In this document: piece by piece, positions 39,250-47,686 of the stretch
Numbering within the stretch: position 1 is the stretch's first letter
Layout of the letters: each line of letters opens with the position of its first letter
Source of the DNA: Agreia pratensis
Lineage (GTDB): Bacteria; Actinomycetota; Actinomycetes; Actinomycetales; Microbacteriaceae
Direction of reading: 5' to 3'
NCBI RefSeq assembly: GCF_900177685.1
Contig: NZ_FXAY01000008.1
Coordinates: 1-64,000, forward strand
DNA: 64,000 bases
Position numbers and translations under genes: made by a program
The notes under the pieces: model-generated
Told to the model about the DNA's origin: nothing
Seen by the model: the letters and a program-made list of their open reading frames with translations, nothing else
Databases searched by the model: none

Positions 39250-39834
39250 TCAGTGCGTCTGCGGGGAGGGAAGAGCACCCTGCCACGGTACGCTCGGGTC
39301 GGGCGCCGCCGTCGGAGGCGCGCTCGACGCATCAGGAACAGGCGCGGCCACGACGGGAGCGGGCTGCAGCAATGAGTTCGGAACGAGCGCCTGGTCTGCG
39401 GCGATGGGTGCAGTGGCGGCGCTAGCAGGAGCGGGCGAGCCGAGAACGGCGCCGTCGGAGAGCCTGAGGTATACGGTGTTTCCGTTGGCGACCATGCCGA
39501 GCGATTGTGCGTTCTGCACCAGATTCTGGGGCGACGACAGGGCCGTCAGCTGTTCACTCAGCGCCTGATTCGTTCGCGACAGATCTTTCAACTTCGCCTG
39601 CTGTGCTGAAACCTGGTAGGCGCCGTCTGAGAGCCCGATGGTCAGCAGGAGCTGGGCGAGGGCGATGATCGCGATGCCGCCGATAGCGACCGCGGCGTAG
39701 ACGATGCGAGGGCGCCGGCGCTGACGAGGGACGCTGTCGGGCGCAGGCTTGAGCCACCGACGACGCGGCTCGACCGCGGGCGTGGATGCGGGTGCGCCGA
39801 GTCGGGAGATGGGCACGGTGGCCAGATTCGTCAT
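39250..39834 (-). CDS. ftsL: FtsL-like division protein
   Basis: A 194-residue bitopic protein in the FtsL position between rsmH and ftsI. It has a basic cytoplasmic N-terminus (1-43), one membrane helix (about 44-66) and a leucine-zipper-like coiled coil (about 75-105: [20 protein letters not shown]) typical of FtsL/FtsB. The C-terminal 80 residues are Pro/Ala-rich and low complexity. Sequence similarity in this family is weak; identity rests on position and architecture. It overlaps rsmH by 4 bases. Confidence 0.8.
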   Translation of the reverse strand: MTNLATVPISRLGAPASTPAVEPRRRWLKPAPDSVPRQRRRPRIVYAAVAIGGIAIIALAQLLLTIGLSDGAYQVSAQQAKLKDLSRTNQALSEQLTALSSPQNLVQNAQSLGMVANGNTVYLRLSDGAVLGSPAPASAATAPIAADQALVPNSLLQPAPVVAAPVPDASSAPPTAAPDPSVPWQGALPSPQTH

Positions 39835-40787
39835 GAGGCGCTCCTGATACGTTCGGCAGCTCGAAAACGGACAGGGGTGGCTCGAGGGTTCTCGGCCTTC
39901 TCCTCCTCGGTCGCCAGTTCGGCGCCACGAACGAGGAGCGACAGCTCCGGCTTGTGCTGGGGCAGCTCGACCGGAAGGCCGGGTGGAGCCGTGGACACGC
40001 TCAGCGACTGGAGTGCACGTTTGACGATGCGGTCTTCGAGCGACTGGTACGACATCACGACGATGCGACCGCCGACTCGGAGCGATCCGATCGCGGCGGG
40101 AATGGCCCGCTCTAGCACGCTCAGCTCCTGGTTGACCTCGATGCGCAGCGCCTGGAAGACACGCTTGGCGGGGTGGCCGGCGCGCGACAGGGCGGCCGGG
40201 GTGGCCTGCTGCAGCAGATCGACAAGATCGGCAGATCGCACAAGTGGCTGTTCGGCACGTCGTTGCACGATTCGTCGCGCATAGCGGTCGGCAAGTTTCT
40301 CTTCGCCGTAGTCGCGGAAGATGCGACGGAGGTCGAACTCCGAGTACTCGGCGAGGATCATCTCGGCTGTGAGCGGGGCGTCCTGATCCATGCGCATGTC
40401 GAGCGGTGCGTCCTTCGAGTACGCGAAGCCTCGCTCGGCACGGTCGAGTTGCATGCTCGAGACGCCGAGGTCGAAGAGCACGCCGTCGACCGAGGAGATG
40501 CCGAGCTTCTGCAAACCGGAGTTGATCTCGTCGTAGACGCAGTGCACAAGGTGCACGCGATCCCCGAATGGTTTCAGTCGGCCCTCGGCGAGCGCCAGGG
40601 CCTGAAGATCACGGTCGAGCCCCACGAGCGTCAGCTCGGGGAAGCGAGTGAGGAAGGCCTCCGCGTGTCCACCGAGTCCCAGGGTGGCGTCGACGAGAAC
40701 AGCGCCCGGGCGTTCGAGAGCCGGCCCCAGCACGGTGATGCACCGCTCGAGCATGACGGGAGTGTGGATTCGTGTGACGTCTTCCAT
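39831..40787 (-). CDS. rsmH: 16S rRNA (cytosine-1402-N4) methyltransferase
   Basis: This SAM-dependent enzyme methylates C1402 in the decoding centre. HTPVMLERC begins the conserved part; [14 protein letters not shown] is the SAM-binding loop and [19 protein letters not shown] a hallmark. ATG 40787 gives 318 residues; ATG 40826 would add 13 residues that look unconserved. It follows mraZ by 100 bases and overlaps ftsL, the usual mraZ-rsmH-ftsL order. Confidence 0.95.
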   Translation of the reverse strand: MEDVTRIHTPVMLERCITVLGPALERPGAVLVDATLGLGGHAEAFLTRFPELTLVGLDRDLQALALAEGRLKPFGDRVHLVHCVYDEINSGLQKLGISSVDGVLFDLGVSSMQLDRAERGFAYSKDAPLDMRMDQDAPLTAEMILAEYSEFDLRRIFRDYGEEKLADRYARRIVQRRAEQPLVRSADLVDLLQQATPAALSRAGHPAKRVFQALRIEVNQELSVLERAIPAAIGSLRVGGRIVVMSYQSLEDRIVKRALQSLSVSTAPPGLPVELPQHKPELSLLVRGAELATEEEKAENPRATPVRFRAAERIRSAS

Positions 40788-40887
40788 GGAGTATCGACCT
40801 GTTCGTTCTGCCTGATCCCCATCCATTCCGACCTGGCACCGGGGAAGTGTGTCAGGGCGAGGAACGGCTGGGAGTCACGCGGAACGA

Positions 40888-41319
40888 CTAGAAGAGGCCG
40901 GGAATCACCTCCTCGTCGGTCTCGGAGAATGCGGCCTCCTGGGCCGCCAGATAGGTGTTCCAGGCTTCGGCGTCCCAGATCTCGGCGCGCGATCCGGCGC
41001 CGATGACGACCAGTTCGCGCTCGAGCCCGGCGTAGCTGCGCAGGTGAGCAGGAATGCTTACGCGGTTCTGCTTGTCGGGCACGGAGGCATCGGCGCCGGA
41101 GAGGAAGACGCGCATGTAGTCGCGAGCCTGCTTACTGGTGACCGGTGCCTGCCGGATCTTGTTGTGGAGTTCCTCGAACTCGGCCGAGCTGAACACGTAG
41201 ACGCAGTGTTCTTGACCGCGAGTCAGCACGACTCCGCCTTCGAGTTCATCCCTGAATTTCGCCGGAAGGATGATGCGACCTTTGTCGTCGAGTTTGGGAG
41301 CGTACGTGCCAAGGAACAT
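40888..41319 (-). CDS. mraZ: Transcriptional regulator MraZ
   Basis: MraZ is an AbrB-like ring-forming DNA-binding protein that represses its own division-wall cluster. Two repeats of the fold are visible: [20 protein letters not shown] (1-20) and the second around [19 protein letters not shown] 41319 gives 143 residues, the normal size, and AAAGGA lies just upstream. Three direct repeats of its likely binding site sit about 45-70 bases upstream, supporting autoregulation. Confidence 0.95.
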   Translation of the reverse strand: MFLGTYAPKLDDKGRIILPAKFRDELEGGVVLTRGQEHCVYVFSSAEFEELHNKIRQAPVTSKQARDYMRVFLSGADASVPDKQNRVSIPAHLRSYAGLERELVVIGAGSRAEIWDAEAWNTYLAAQEAAFSETDEEVIPGLF

Positions 41320-41361
41320 CGTCCTTTCTCCCCCTCGAATCCGGCCAGGTGTTGGGTATTC

Positions 41362-41387
41362 CTCCACGATACTCCACTTCACACCAC
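41362..41387 (-). promoter_or_regulatory. MraZ operator: three boxes with 10-bp period
   Basis: On the minus strand the hexamers GTGGTG (41382-41387), GTGGAG (41372-41377) and GTGGAG (41362-41367) repeat with exact 10-bp spacing, one helical turn, upstream of mraZ. MraZ of Escherichia coli binds TGGG-type direct repeats with the same period, so this is very likely the autoregulatory site. Confidence 0.75.
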
Positions 41388-41550
41388 CAAACAACAGAAA
41401 GCTGAGATCTAAGCCGTGAAACGGCCCAGACTTCCGCACAAATCAAGCACTTTTGGCGGTGGAGGGAAATGGAGGGGAATTTGACGTTTCGAGCGAGTCG
41501 GGCCGTATTTTGGAGCACGGGCACGCAAGCTCCGGCGCAAGACGACAAAA

Positions 41551-41582
41551 AAAGGGGGCCGACCCGAAGGTCGGCCCCCTTT
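41551..41582 (-). terminator. Strong terminator upstream of the division cluster
   Basis: AAAGGGGGCCGACC (41551-41564) and GGTCGGCCCCCTTT (41569-41582) pair perfectly around a CGAA tetraloop. On the minus strand seven T follow. It ends the DUF3040 transcript and insulates mraZ; A and T runs on both sides make it usable in both directions. Confidence 0.9.
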
Positions 41583-41613
41583 GTGGAGGTGTGCGGAAGA
41601 AGCGGCTCTTGGC

Positions 41614-41994
41614 CTATTCCTCGCGGTCCTGACGCTTGTCCCAGCGATCGTTGAGCTTGTCCATCAGATTGGTCTTGGATGCGGCGGCGCTGGGTGAAGA
41701 CCCCGTGCGCGGCCCGGATGCCGGACGGGACGCTGTCGACGACGGCCGAAGAGCAAGGAGCACCCCGGCGAACATCCCGACGAAGCCGACGAGGCCGACA
41801 ATGGGAAGGTGCGTGATGACGCCGACGATGACGACCACGAGACCAGCGATGGCGAGAAGAATGCCGAGTACGAGGGCGCCGTAGTTGACTCTGCCTCTAC
41901 TGGCGTTGACCGCCGAGACGAAATCGGCATCGTTGTGATAGAGACTGCGCTCCATCTCATCTAGAAGCTTTTGCTCCTGCTCGGAAAGCGGCAT
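41614..41994 (-). CDS. DUF3040 membrane protein
   Basis: A 126-residue actinobacterial protein of unknown function. The conserved N-terminus MPLSEQEQKLLDEMERSLY starts at ATG 41994, with GAGGTGA upstream; the frame continues 20 codons further but those lie in the promoter. Two membrane helices (about 38-60 and 64-82) are followed by a Ser/Pro-rich polar tail. The family is always found close to mraZ in actinobacteria (Rv2169c in M. tuberculosis), suggesting an envelope role; no activity can be assigned. Confidence 0.88.
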   Translation of the reverse strand: MPLSEQEQKLLDEMERSLYHNDADFVSAVNASRGRVNYGALVLGILLAIAGLVVVIVGVITHLPIVGLVGFVGMFAGVLLALRPSSTASRPASGPRTGSSPSAAASKTNLMDKLNDRWDKRQDREE

Positions 41995-42059
41995 CCTATT
42001 CACCTCAGGCTCTGTCACACGCGTCGTACTTGAAGCGATTGTAGTGCTCAGCATCTGGC

Positions 42060-42065
42060 TAGGCT
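42060..42065 (+). promoter_or_regulatory. -10 box of a leaderless polyprenyl synthase transcript
   Basis: TAGGCT is followed by exactly 6 bases and then the GTG start at 42072, with no Shine-Dalgarno sequence. TTGTAG at 42039-42044 is a possible -35 with short spacing. Confidence 0.45.
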
Positions 42066-42071
42066 AGGTAC

Positions 42072-43163
42072 GTGACACAAAGCACGCGCCTGGTAAGCCA
42101 GGTCGACACCGAAATCGCCGATTTTCTCGCGTCTCGTGAACCCATTCTCGCCGCTGTGGCTGACGAACTGTCCGCCTTCACCGATTTCTCCCGGGATCTT
42201 CTCAGCGGCGGCAAGCGGTTTCGCGCACGGTTCTGCATCGCCGGATGGCAGGCGACATCGACCCACGCCGAGGCCGACGAGCAGAGAGCCGTCGTCACCC
42301 TCGCCGCAGCGCTCGAGGTGTTCCACTCCGCAGCGCTGGTGCACGACGACATCATCGATAATTCAGACACGCGTCGCGGCATGCCCGCCGCCCACATTCG
42401 ATTCGCCGCGCTGCATCGCGACGAGCATTTCGTCGGCTCGGCGGATGCGTTCGGTCGCGCCAGCGCCATCCTGCACGGAGACCTCCTTCTCGGCTGGAGC
42501 GACGAACTCGTCGACGGGGCACTCGATCTGCTGACTGACCGAGACCGAGCTCGATCGACGCGGGCGGAGTTCAACCGCATGCGCACCGAGGTCACTGTCG
42601 GACAGTATCTCGACATCCTCGAAGAGAACGCCTGGCCCACAGTTCCCGACACCGAGACGATCCGCCGCGCGGAACGGGTCATGACCTTCAAGTCGGCCAA
42701 GTACAGCGTCGAGGCGCCACTCGCCCTGGGCGCCCTCATCGGCGGGGCATCCGCGGCGCAACTCGAGTCTCTGCGCAGCTTCGGCCTTCCACTCGGACTG
42801 GCATTTCAACTGCGAGACGACGTCCTGGGGGTCTTCGGCGATGCGGCCGTGACCGGAAAACCAGCGGGCGACGATCTGCGCGAAGGCAAGCGCACCGTTC
42901 TGGTGGCGCTTGCCCGCCAGGGCATGAGCGACTCGCAGCGAGAGACATTCGACGACGCGCTCGGTCGACCCGAGCTCGACGACGCGGCCGTCGTCGAGTT
43001 GCAGCGGCAGATCGAAGTCAGCGGCGCACTCGAGAGTGCTGAGCGGTCGATATCGTCATACACGGCCAACGCGCTCGACGCTCTGCGTGACGCGGACCTC
43101 GACGTCGATGCGGTCGCTGAGCTGGAGCAGCTCGCCCGGCTCCTCACCGAGCGCTCGTCGTGA
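42072..43163 (+). CDS. Polyprenyl diphosphate synthase
   Basis: A trans-isoprenyl diphosphate synthase that extends allylic diphosphates with IPP. The first Asp-rich motif is DDIID in LVHDDIIDNSDTRRG and the second is DDVLGVFGD; SGGKRFRARF binds IPP. It has 363 residues and a GTG start. The equivalent gene beside the mraZ cluster in M. tuberculosis is idsA2 (Rv2173). Chain length cannot be read with certainty; menaquinone side chains, carotenoids or the wall lipid carrier are possible uses. Confidence 0.9.
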   Translation: MTQSTRLVSQVDTEIADFLASREPILAAVADELSAFTDFSRDLLSGGKRFRARFCIAGWQATSTHAEADEQRAVVTLAAALEVFHSAALVHDDIIDNSDTRRGMPAAHIRFAALHRDEHFVGSADAFGRASAILHGDLLLGWSDELVDGALDLLTDRDRARSTRAEFNRMRTEVTVGQYLDILEENAWPTVPDTETIRRAERVMTFKSAKYSVEAPLALGALIGGASAAQLESLRSFGLPLGLAFQLRDDVLGVFGDAAVTGKPAGDDLREGKRTVLVALARQGMSDSQRETFDDALGRPELDDAAVVELQRQIEVSGALESAERSISSYTANALDALRDADLDVDAVAELEQLARLLTERSS

Positions 43164-43175
43164 CGAGCTGATCGA

Positions 43176-43517
43176 TCAGGCCAGAGCCTGCGCCACTCGG
43201 CGAACCTCGGCCTTACGGCCGGCGAGCAACGCGTCGATCGGCGCGACCCCGAGCGATTCCTCTTCTTCGAGCAGCCACTGCATCGCCTCATCCGGCACAA
43301 AACCGGAGTCGAGGAGGACGATGATCGTGCCTTTCAGCTCAGGGAGGGGCTCGCCGTCGCGGATGAAGACATCCGGCACGACGAGGACCTTGTCTCGGCG
43401 GATCGCGAGCAGTGAATGCTCCTCGATCATCTTGCGGACTCGACCCGGTGTGGATCCGAATATGTCGGCGACGTCGGGGATGGTCAACCAGGTTCTTGCG
43501 GGGGCGTTTTCACTCAC
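43176..43517 (-). CDS. Rv2175c-family DNA-binding protein
   Basis: A 113-residue winged-helix DNA-binding protein. WLTIPDVADIFGSTPGRVRKMIEEH is an evident helix-turn-helix region, written here in two motifs: TIPDVADIFG and RVRKMIEEH. PDVFIRDGEPLPELKGT is conserved in the family. GTG 43517 is used because homology begins at VSENAPARTWL; the longer frame upstream is antisense to intergenic DNA. In mycobacteria Rv2175c is phosphorylated by the neighbouring kinase PknL, and here too a PASTA kinase gene lies 640 bases away. Confidence 0.88.
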   Translation of the reverse strand: MSENAPARTWLTIPDVADIFGSTPGRVRKMIEEHSLLAIRRDKVLVVPDVFIRDGEPLPELKGTIIVLLDSGFVPDEAMQWLLEEEESLGVAPIDALLAGRKAEVRRVAQALA

Positions 43518-43680
43518 ATGCCAAGCCTGCCACGATCGGGGGCGCCCCCGGCACCCCGTCACCGATATCGCATCGTTATGACGGCCTCGCTTCGCCCACC
43601 GATGGAGCGTTGACGAGCCTCTGCATACGTGGAACTGTTGACGCACGGGTGAAAACAGAATTGCGAGGTGCACGACCGCT

Positions 43681-44073
43681 ATGACCAGGTCGCCGAGCCG
43701 CGCGAGCCGACGAGCGCGGCATCACCAACCCCGTTCGTTCGCCGCCCTCGTCGCACTCCCCTTCGTTCTGGTCGGACTTGTCGCTTCGAAACTCGCAGCG
43801 TCGTCGAGTCGCCGCAAAGACAAGCTGCCGGTCAGCCCAGATCCCACACACGACGAGCCGGACGAGTCGTCGTACCGCGTCGAATTGGGTGACACCGTCA
43901 GCGAGATCGCCATCCGTCACGGCCTGCCGACAGCCCACGTGCTGGCGCAGAACGGGCTGAGCTGGAAGACGCCCATTTTTCCAGGGCAGCTGCTCCGGCT
44001 CGACCCGATCCCGGACGATCTCGAATGGCCCGCGGCCGAGACCGCGGACCGGCGCGACAGGCGTTTCGGCTGA
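43681..44073 (+). CDS. LysM-domain membrane-anchored protein
   Basis: A 130-residue protein with a basic N-terminus, one membrane helix (about 20-40) and a single LysM domain (about 65-110: YRVELGDTVSEIAIRHGLPTA, then QNGLSWKTPIFPGQLLRL). LysM binds GlcNAc-containing glycan such as peptidoglycan, so it probably lies outside the membrane against the wall. It is encoded between the Rv2175c-type regulator and the PASTA kinase, both wall-linked. It lacks a catalytic domain. Confidence 0.85.
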   Translation: MTRSPSRASRRARHHQPRSFAALVALPFVLVGLVASKLAASSSRRKDKLPVSPDPTHDEPDESSYRVELGDTVSEIAIRHGLPTAHVLAQNGLSWKTPIFPGQLLRLDPIPDDLEWPAAETADRRDRRFG

Positions 44074-44145
44074 ACGTGCGCACGGCCGGCACGGCGGGTC
44101 TCGATCTTCGTGGTGTCTATCCCGGCTTCCGTGGCCACGGCTCTC

Positions 44146-44151
44146 TAAACT
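44146..44151 (+). promoter_or_regulatory. -10 box of a leaderless kinase transcript
   Basis: TAAACT is followed by 6 bases and then the GTG at 44158. There is no Shine-Dalgarno sequence. This fits the leaderless pattern seen at several other genes here. Confidence 0.45.
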
Positions 44152-44157
44152 TCATTC

Positions 44158-46140
44158 GTGACCACCGCGCCCACTGACCCTATGATCGGACGTCTTATCG
44201 ACGGTCGGTATCAGGTGCGGTCGCGGATCGCCCGGGGCGGTATGGCCACCGTCTACCTCGCGACCGACCTCAGACTCGAGCGTCGTGTCGCCATCAAGAT
44301 CATGCACGGCCATCTGGCCGACGAATCCAATTTCAAAGAACGCTTCGTGCAGGAGGCCAGGTCTGCGGCGAGACTGGCTCACCCCAACGTGGTCAACGTC
44401 TTCGATCAGGGCCAGGACTCGGACATGGCGTACCTCGTCATGGAGTACCTGCCCGGTATGACCCTGCGCGACCTCCTCAAAGACTATGGAACGCTCACGA
44501 CCGAGCAGACCCTCGACATCATGGACGCCGTTCTCGGGGGTCTCGCGGCAGCGCACAAAGCGGGCATCGTGCACCGCGACCTCAAGCCAGAAAACGTGCT
44601 GCTCGCCGACGACGGCCGCATCAAGATCGGCGACTTCGGACTATCGCGTGCGACGTCGGCCAATACGGCCACCGGTCAGGCGTTGCTCGGAACGATTGCG
44701 TACCTCTCCCCCGAGCTCCTGACTCGAGGAACGGCCGACGCACGAAGCGACATCTACGCCGCCGGCATCATGATGTACGAGATGCTCACCGGCGCACAGC
44801 CATTCGTCGGCGACCAGCCCATGCAGATTGCGTTCCAGCACGCCAACGACCAGGTTCCCCGACCCAGCGCGGTGAATCCATCGGTGCCGCGCGACCTCGA
44901 CGAGCTCGTCTTGTGGGCGACCGCCAAAGACCCTGTCGACCGTCCGACAGATGGTCGGGCCATGCTCGAACAGCTTCGACTCACCGAGCAGAGTATGTCC
45001 GCGACCCAGGCAGCGACGACCGGCATTCAGCGCACGGTCGTGATGCCTGCAGCCCTCAGTCCCGACATCGCGTCGGCACAGACACAGTCTTTTCAGAAAA
45101 CCGGCATCACGTCGGCTCTGACCATGCCGAACCGCGCACCGGCGACGCAAAGAGCGCCCCAACAGACGGCGGCGCACAGCCCCGCAGCTCCGGCTGACCG
45201 TCTGAAAGCCTCAGTCGCTGTGCGGCGCCGCCGCGCGTTCTGGTTAGTCGGCATCGTGCTCCTTCTCGTCGCTCTGGCAGGCGGCACGGGGTGGTACTTC
45301 GGCATCGGGCCGGGCGCCCAGCTGACGATCCCCGACGTGGCTGGACAGGCGCCAGACGCCGCGCAATCGACTCTCGAGAAGCTCGGTGTCGTCGTGACCC
45401 GCGCAGATCAATCGAGCGTGACCGTTCCTGCCGGAACTGTCATAGGCACCGATCCGTCGTCCGGCGCTCACGTCGCACGCGATGCCGCAGTCAGCCTCAT
45501 CGTGTCGACAGGTCCGGCCCAGCTGCCGCTCCCTCAGCTGATCGGTGTCGACAAGACCGCGGCAGCGCAAGCCATCCAGAATGCGAAGTTCACTCTCGGC
45601 AGCGAATCGCAGGTCTTCTCGAACTCTGCCGCGGCAGGAATCGTTCTCGACGCGTACAACGCGGAGGGCGCGAGCCTCGCCAGCAACGGTTCTACCGAGG
45701 GTGTCATCTACAGCGAGGCCCAACCGGTCTCTCTCCTGGTCTCGGCCGGCGCCATCCCCGATGTGTCCAACAAAACGGTCGACGACGCTACCGCGACTCT
45801 GCAGTCCGTCGGCCTGTCGGCTGCCGCCGGCGAGCAGGTCTACAGCGACTCGATCAAGGAGGGCAACGTGATCCAGGCCATCGCGCCCGCCGACACCGTC
45901 CATCCCGGCGACACGATGTCGCTTCAGATCTCGCGTGGCCCCGAACCTGTCACGGTTCCGGATGTCGTCGGCAAGCCCTGGATCGATGCCAAATCGATTC
46001 TGGTGGCGGCCGGATTCGACCTCAGTTACCCCGCTGGCGCCGACATCGTGCCCGCACTCGTCACCGTCACTGCGACGAACCCCGCCGCCGGCACCAGCGT
46101 TCCCCGCGGCTCGAAGCTCACCGTCAGCGTCAGCTTCTAG
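44158..46140 (+). CDS. Ser/Thr protein kinase with four PASTA domains (PknB/PknL type)
   Basis: A transmembrane eukaryotic-type kinase that senses wall fragments or lipid II. The kinase domain (about 18-275) has the glycine loop ARGGMATVY, Lys47, HRD (139-141), DFG (159-161) and activation-loop threonines (170 and 172) followed by GTIAYLSPE. A Thr/Ala/Pro-rich juxtamembrane region leads to a helix at about 361-382 and four PASTA repeats (391-660). It has 660 residues. Position beside an Rv2175c homologue and aroG matches pknL of M. tuberculosis, but mycobacterial PknL lacks PASTA repeats, so domain content is closer to PknB. Confidence 0.94.
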   Translation: MTTAPTDPMIGRLIDGRYQVRSRIARGGMATVYLATDLRLERRVAIKIMHGHLADESNFKERFVQEARSAARLAHPNVVNVFDQGQDSDMAYLVMEYLPGMTLRDLLKDYGTLTTEQTLDIMDAVLGGLAAAHKAGIVHRDLKPENVLLADDGRIKIGDFGLSRATSANTATGQALLGTIAYLSPELLTRGTADARSDIYAAGIMMYEMLTGAQPFVGDQPMQIAFQHANDQVPRPSAVNPSVPRDLDELVLWATAKDPVDRPTDGRAMLEQLRLTEQSMSATQAATTGIQRTVVMPAALSPDIASAQTQSFQKTGITSALTMPNRAPATQRAPQQTAAHSPAAPADRLKASVAVRRRRAFWLVGIVLLLVALAGGTGWYFGIGPGAQLTIPDVAGQAPDAAQSTLEKLGVVVTRADQSSVTVPAGTVIGTDPSSGAHVARDAAVSLIVSTGPAQLPLPQLIGVDKTAAAQAIQNAKFTLGSESQVFSNSAAAGIVLDAYNAEGASLASNGSTEGVIYSEAQPVSLLVSAGAIPDVSNKTVDDATATLQSVGLSAAAGEQVYSDSIKEGNVIQAIAPADTVHPGDTMSLQISRGPEPVTVPDVVGKPWIDAKSILVAAGFDLSYPAGADIVPALVTVTATNPAAGTSVPRGSKLTVSVSF

Positions 46141-46182
46141 TCAACGCGGCTCCGGGTGCAGCCGCGCCGCTCGAAAACTGAA

Positions 46183-46222
46183 GCGCCCGACCTCGGATGC
46201 GCGAGGCATCCGGGTCGGGCGC
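46183..46222. terminator. Bidirectional terminator between the kinase and aroG
   Basis: GCGCCCGACC plus CGGATGC (46183-46200) pairs with GCATCCG plus GGTCGGGCGC (46206-46222), 17 bp with one bulged T and a 5-base loop. It lies between convergent genes. T runs are lacking on both sides, so it may need Rho or rely on stem strength. Confidence 0.65.
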
Positions 46223-46242
46223 GACCGATCGGCTGAGCAGCG

Positions 46243-47622
46243 CTAGCCCTTGCGAACCTCGCCGAGCTCCTCGGCGACCAGGAACGCGAGTTCGAGGGAC
46301 TGCATGTGATTGAGGCGAGGGTCGCACAGCGACTCGTAGCGAGTCGCGAGGTCGGCCTCGTCGATGTGCTCCGAGCCGCCGAGGCACTCGGTGACATCGT
46401 CGCCCGTGAGCTCGACGTGGATGCCGCCCGGATGAGTTCCCGCGGCGCGGTGAGCCTCGAAGAAGCCCTTGACCTCGTCGACGACGTCATCGAAACGACG
46501 CGTCTTGTAGCCCGTGGGTGTCGTCAGCCCGTTGCCGTGCATCGGATCCGTGACCCACAGCGGAGTCGCATCGGCCGACTTGATGGTCTCGAGCAAGGGC
46601 GGCAAGGCGTCGCGGATCTTGCCTGCGCCCATTCGCGTGATGAACGTGAGACGGCCGGGCTCTCTGTTCGGGTCGAGCTTGTCGATGAGGCGCAGCATGT
46701 CGTCACCACTCGTGGTGGGACCGAGCTTGACTCCGATCGGGTTGCGCACACGGCTGAGGAAGTCGACGTGGGCCCCATCGAGGTCACGAGTGCGCTCACC
46801 GATCCAGAGGAAGTGGCTCGACGTGTTGTACGGGGTTCCCGTGCGCGAATCGATGCGAGTCATGGGCCGCTCGTAGTCGAAGAGCAGGGCCTCGTGGCTG
46901 ACGAAGAACTCGGTGCGCTTGAGCGCCTCGAAGTCTGCCCCGCAGGCGATCATGAACTTCACGGCCCGGTCGATCTCGCGAGCGAGGTGCTCGTACCTGA
47001 CGTTGGCCGGGTTCGATGTGAAGCCCTTGTTCCAGTCGTGCACCTGCCTGAGGTCCGCGAATCCGCCCTGCGTGAAGGCTCGAATCAGATTGAGGGTCGA
47101 TGCCGCGGTGTGGTAACCCTGGACCAGTCGCCGAGGGTCTGCCTCACGGGACTCGGGAGTGAAGTCGTATCCGTTGACGATGTCGCCACGGTAGGCGGGC
47201 AGGGTGACCGATCCACGTGTCTCGGTGTCGCTCGAGCGAGGCTTGGCGAACTGCCCTGCCATACGCCCCATCTTGATGACGGGCATCGAAGCGCCGTAGG
47301 TGAGCACAACGGCCATCTGCAGCACGGTCTTCACCCGATTGCGGATCTGTTCTGCCGTGGCACCGGAGAATGTCTCGGCGCAGTCGCCTCCCTGGAGCAG
47401 GAATGCCTCTCCACGCGCCGCCACGGCCAGTCGATCACGCAGATTGTCGACCTCACCCGCGAAGACGAGAGGAGGGAGACCAGCGATCTCGGCGGAGGCG
47501 GATTCGACAGCGACGCTGTCGGGCCAGGTGGGCTGCTGCTTCACCGGGAGACCTCGCCAATAGTCCAACCCGGCGATCACAGACTCGTCTGCTTGAACGA
47601 CCAGTTCGGTTGGATCTACCAC
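46243..47622 (-). CDS. aroG: 3-deoxy-7-phosphoheptulonate synthase, class II
   Basis: This enzyme condenses phosphoenolpyruvate and erythrose 4-phosphate, the entry to aromatic amino acid synthesis. It is the plant-like class II type: LLQGGDCAETF (metal Cys), KPRSSDTETR, VHDWNKGF and DPMHGNG are signatures. It has 459 residues and a GTG start. In mycobacteria the homologue is inhibited by aromatic amino acids and activates the intracellular chorismate mutase; whether the same occurs here is unknown. No leader peptide is seen upstream. Confidence 0.95.
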   Translation of the reverse strand: MVDPTELVVQADESVIAGLDYWRGLPVKQQPTWPDSVAVESASAEIAGLPPLVFAGEVDNLRDRLAVAARGEAFLLQGGDCAETFSGATAEQIRNRVKTVLQMAVVLTYGASMPVIKMGRMAGQFAKPRSSDTETRGSVTLPAYRGDIVNGYDFTPESREADPRRLVQGYHTAASTLNLIRAFTQGGFADLRQVHDWNKGFTSNPANVRYEHLAREIDRAVKFMIACGADFEALKRTEFFVSHEALLFDYERPMTRIDSRTGTPYNTSSHFLWIGERTRDLDGAHVDFLSRVRNPIGVKLGPTTSGDDMLRLIDKLDPNREPGRLTFITRMGAGKIRDALPPLLETIKSADATPLWVTDPMHGNGLTTPTGYKTRRFDDVVDEVKGFFEAHRAAGTHPGGIHVELTGDDVTECLGGSEHIDEADLATRYESLCDPRLNHMQSLELAFLVAEELGEVRKG

Positions 47623-47686
47623 GTGAGGGTTTCCGTATCTGTTGCTTCTCGAGTGTGCGGACCGGCCATCGGGAAGGCCGACCGCG

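Noticed and set aside
37742-39568. 608-codon plus-strand frame over ftsI and ftsL
   Set aside because: Antisense shadow of ftsI; low-complexity Arg/Gly/Val composition and no domain.
43153-43179. Palindromes GCTCGTC-GT-GACGAGC and CTGATCGATCAG at the convergent polyprenyl synthase / Rv2175c ends
   Set aside because: Loops too small and no T run, and both lie mostly in coding sequence; no basis to call a terminator.
47623-47686. Search for an aromatic leader peptide upstream of aroG
   Set aside because: No short frame rich in Trp, Phe or Tyr codons and no clear hairpin pair was found.
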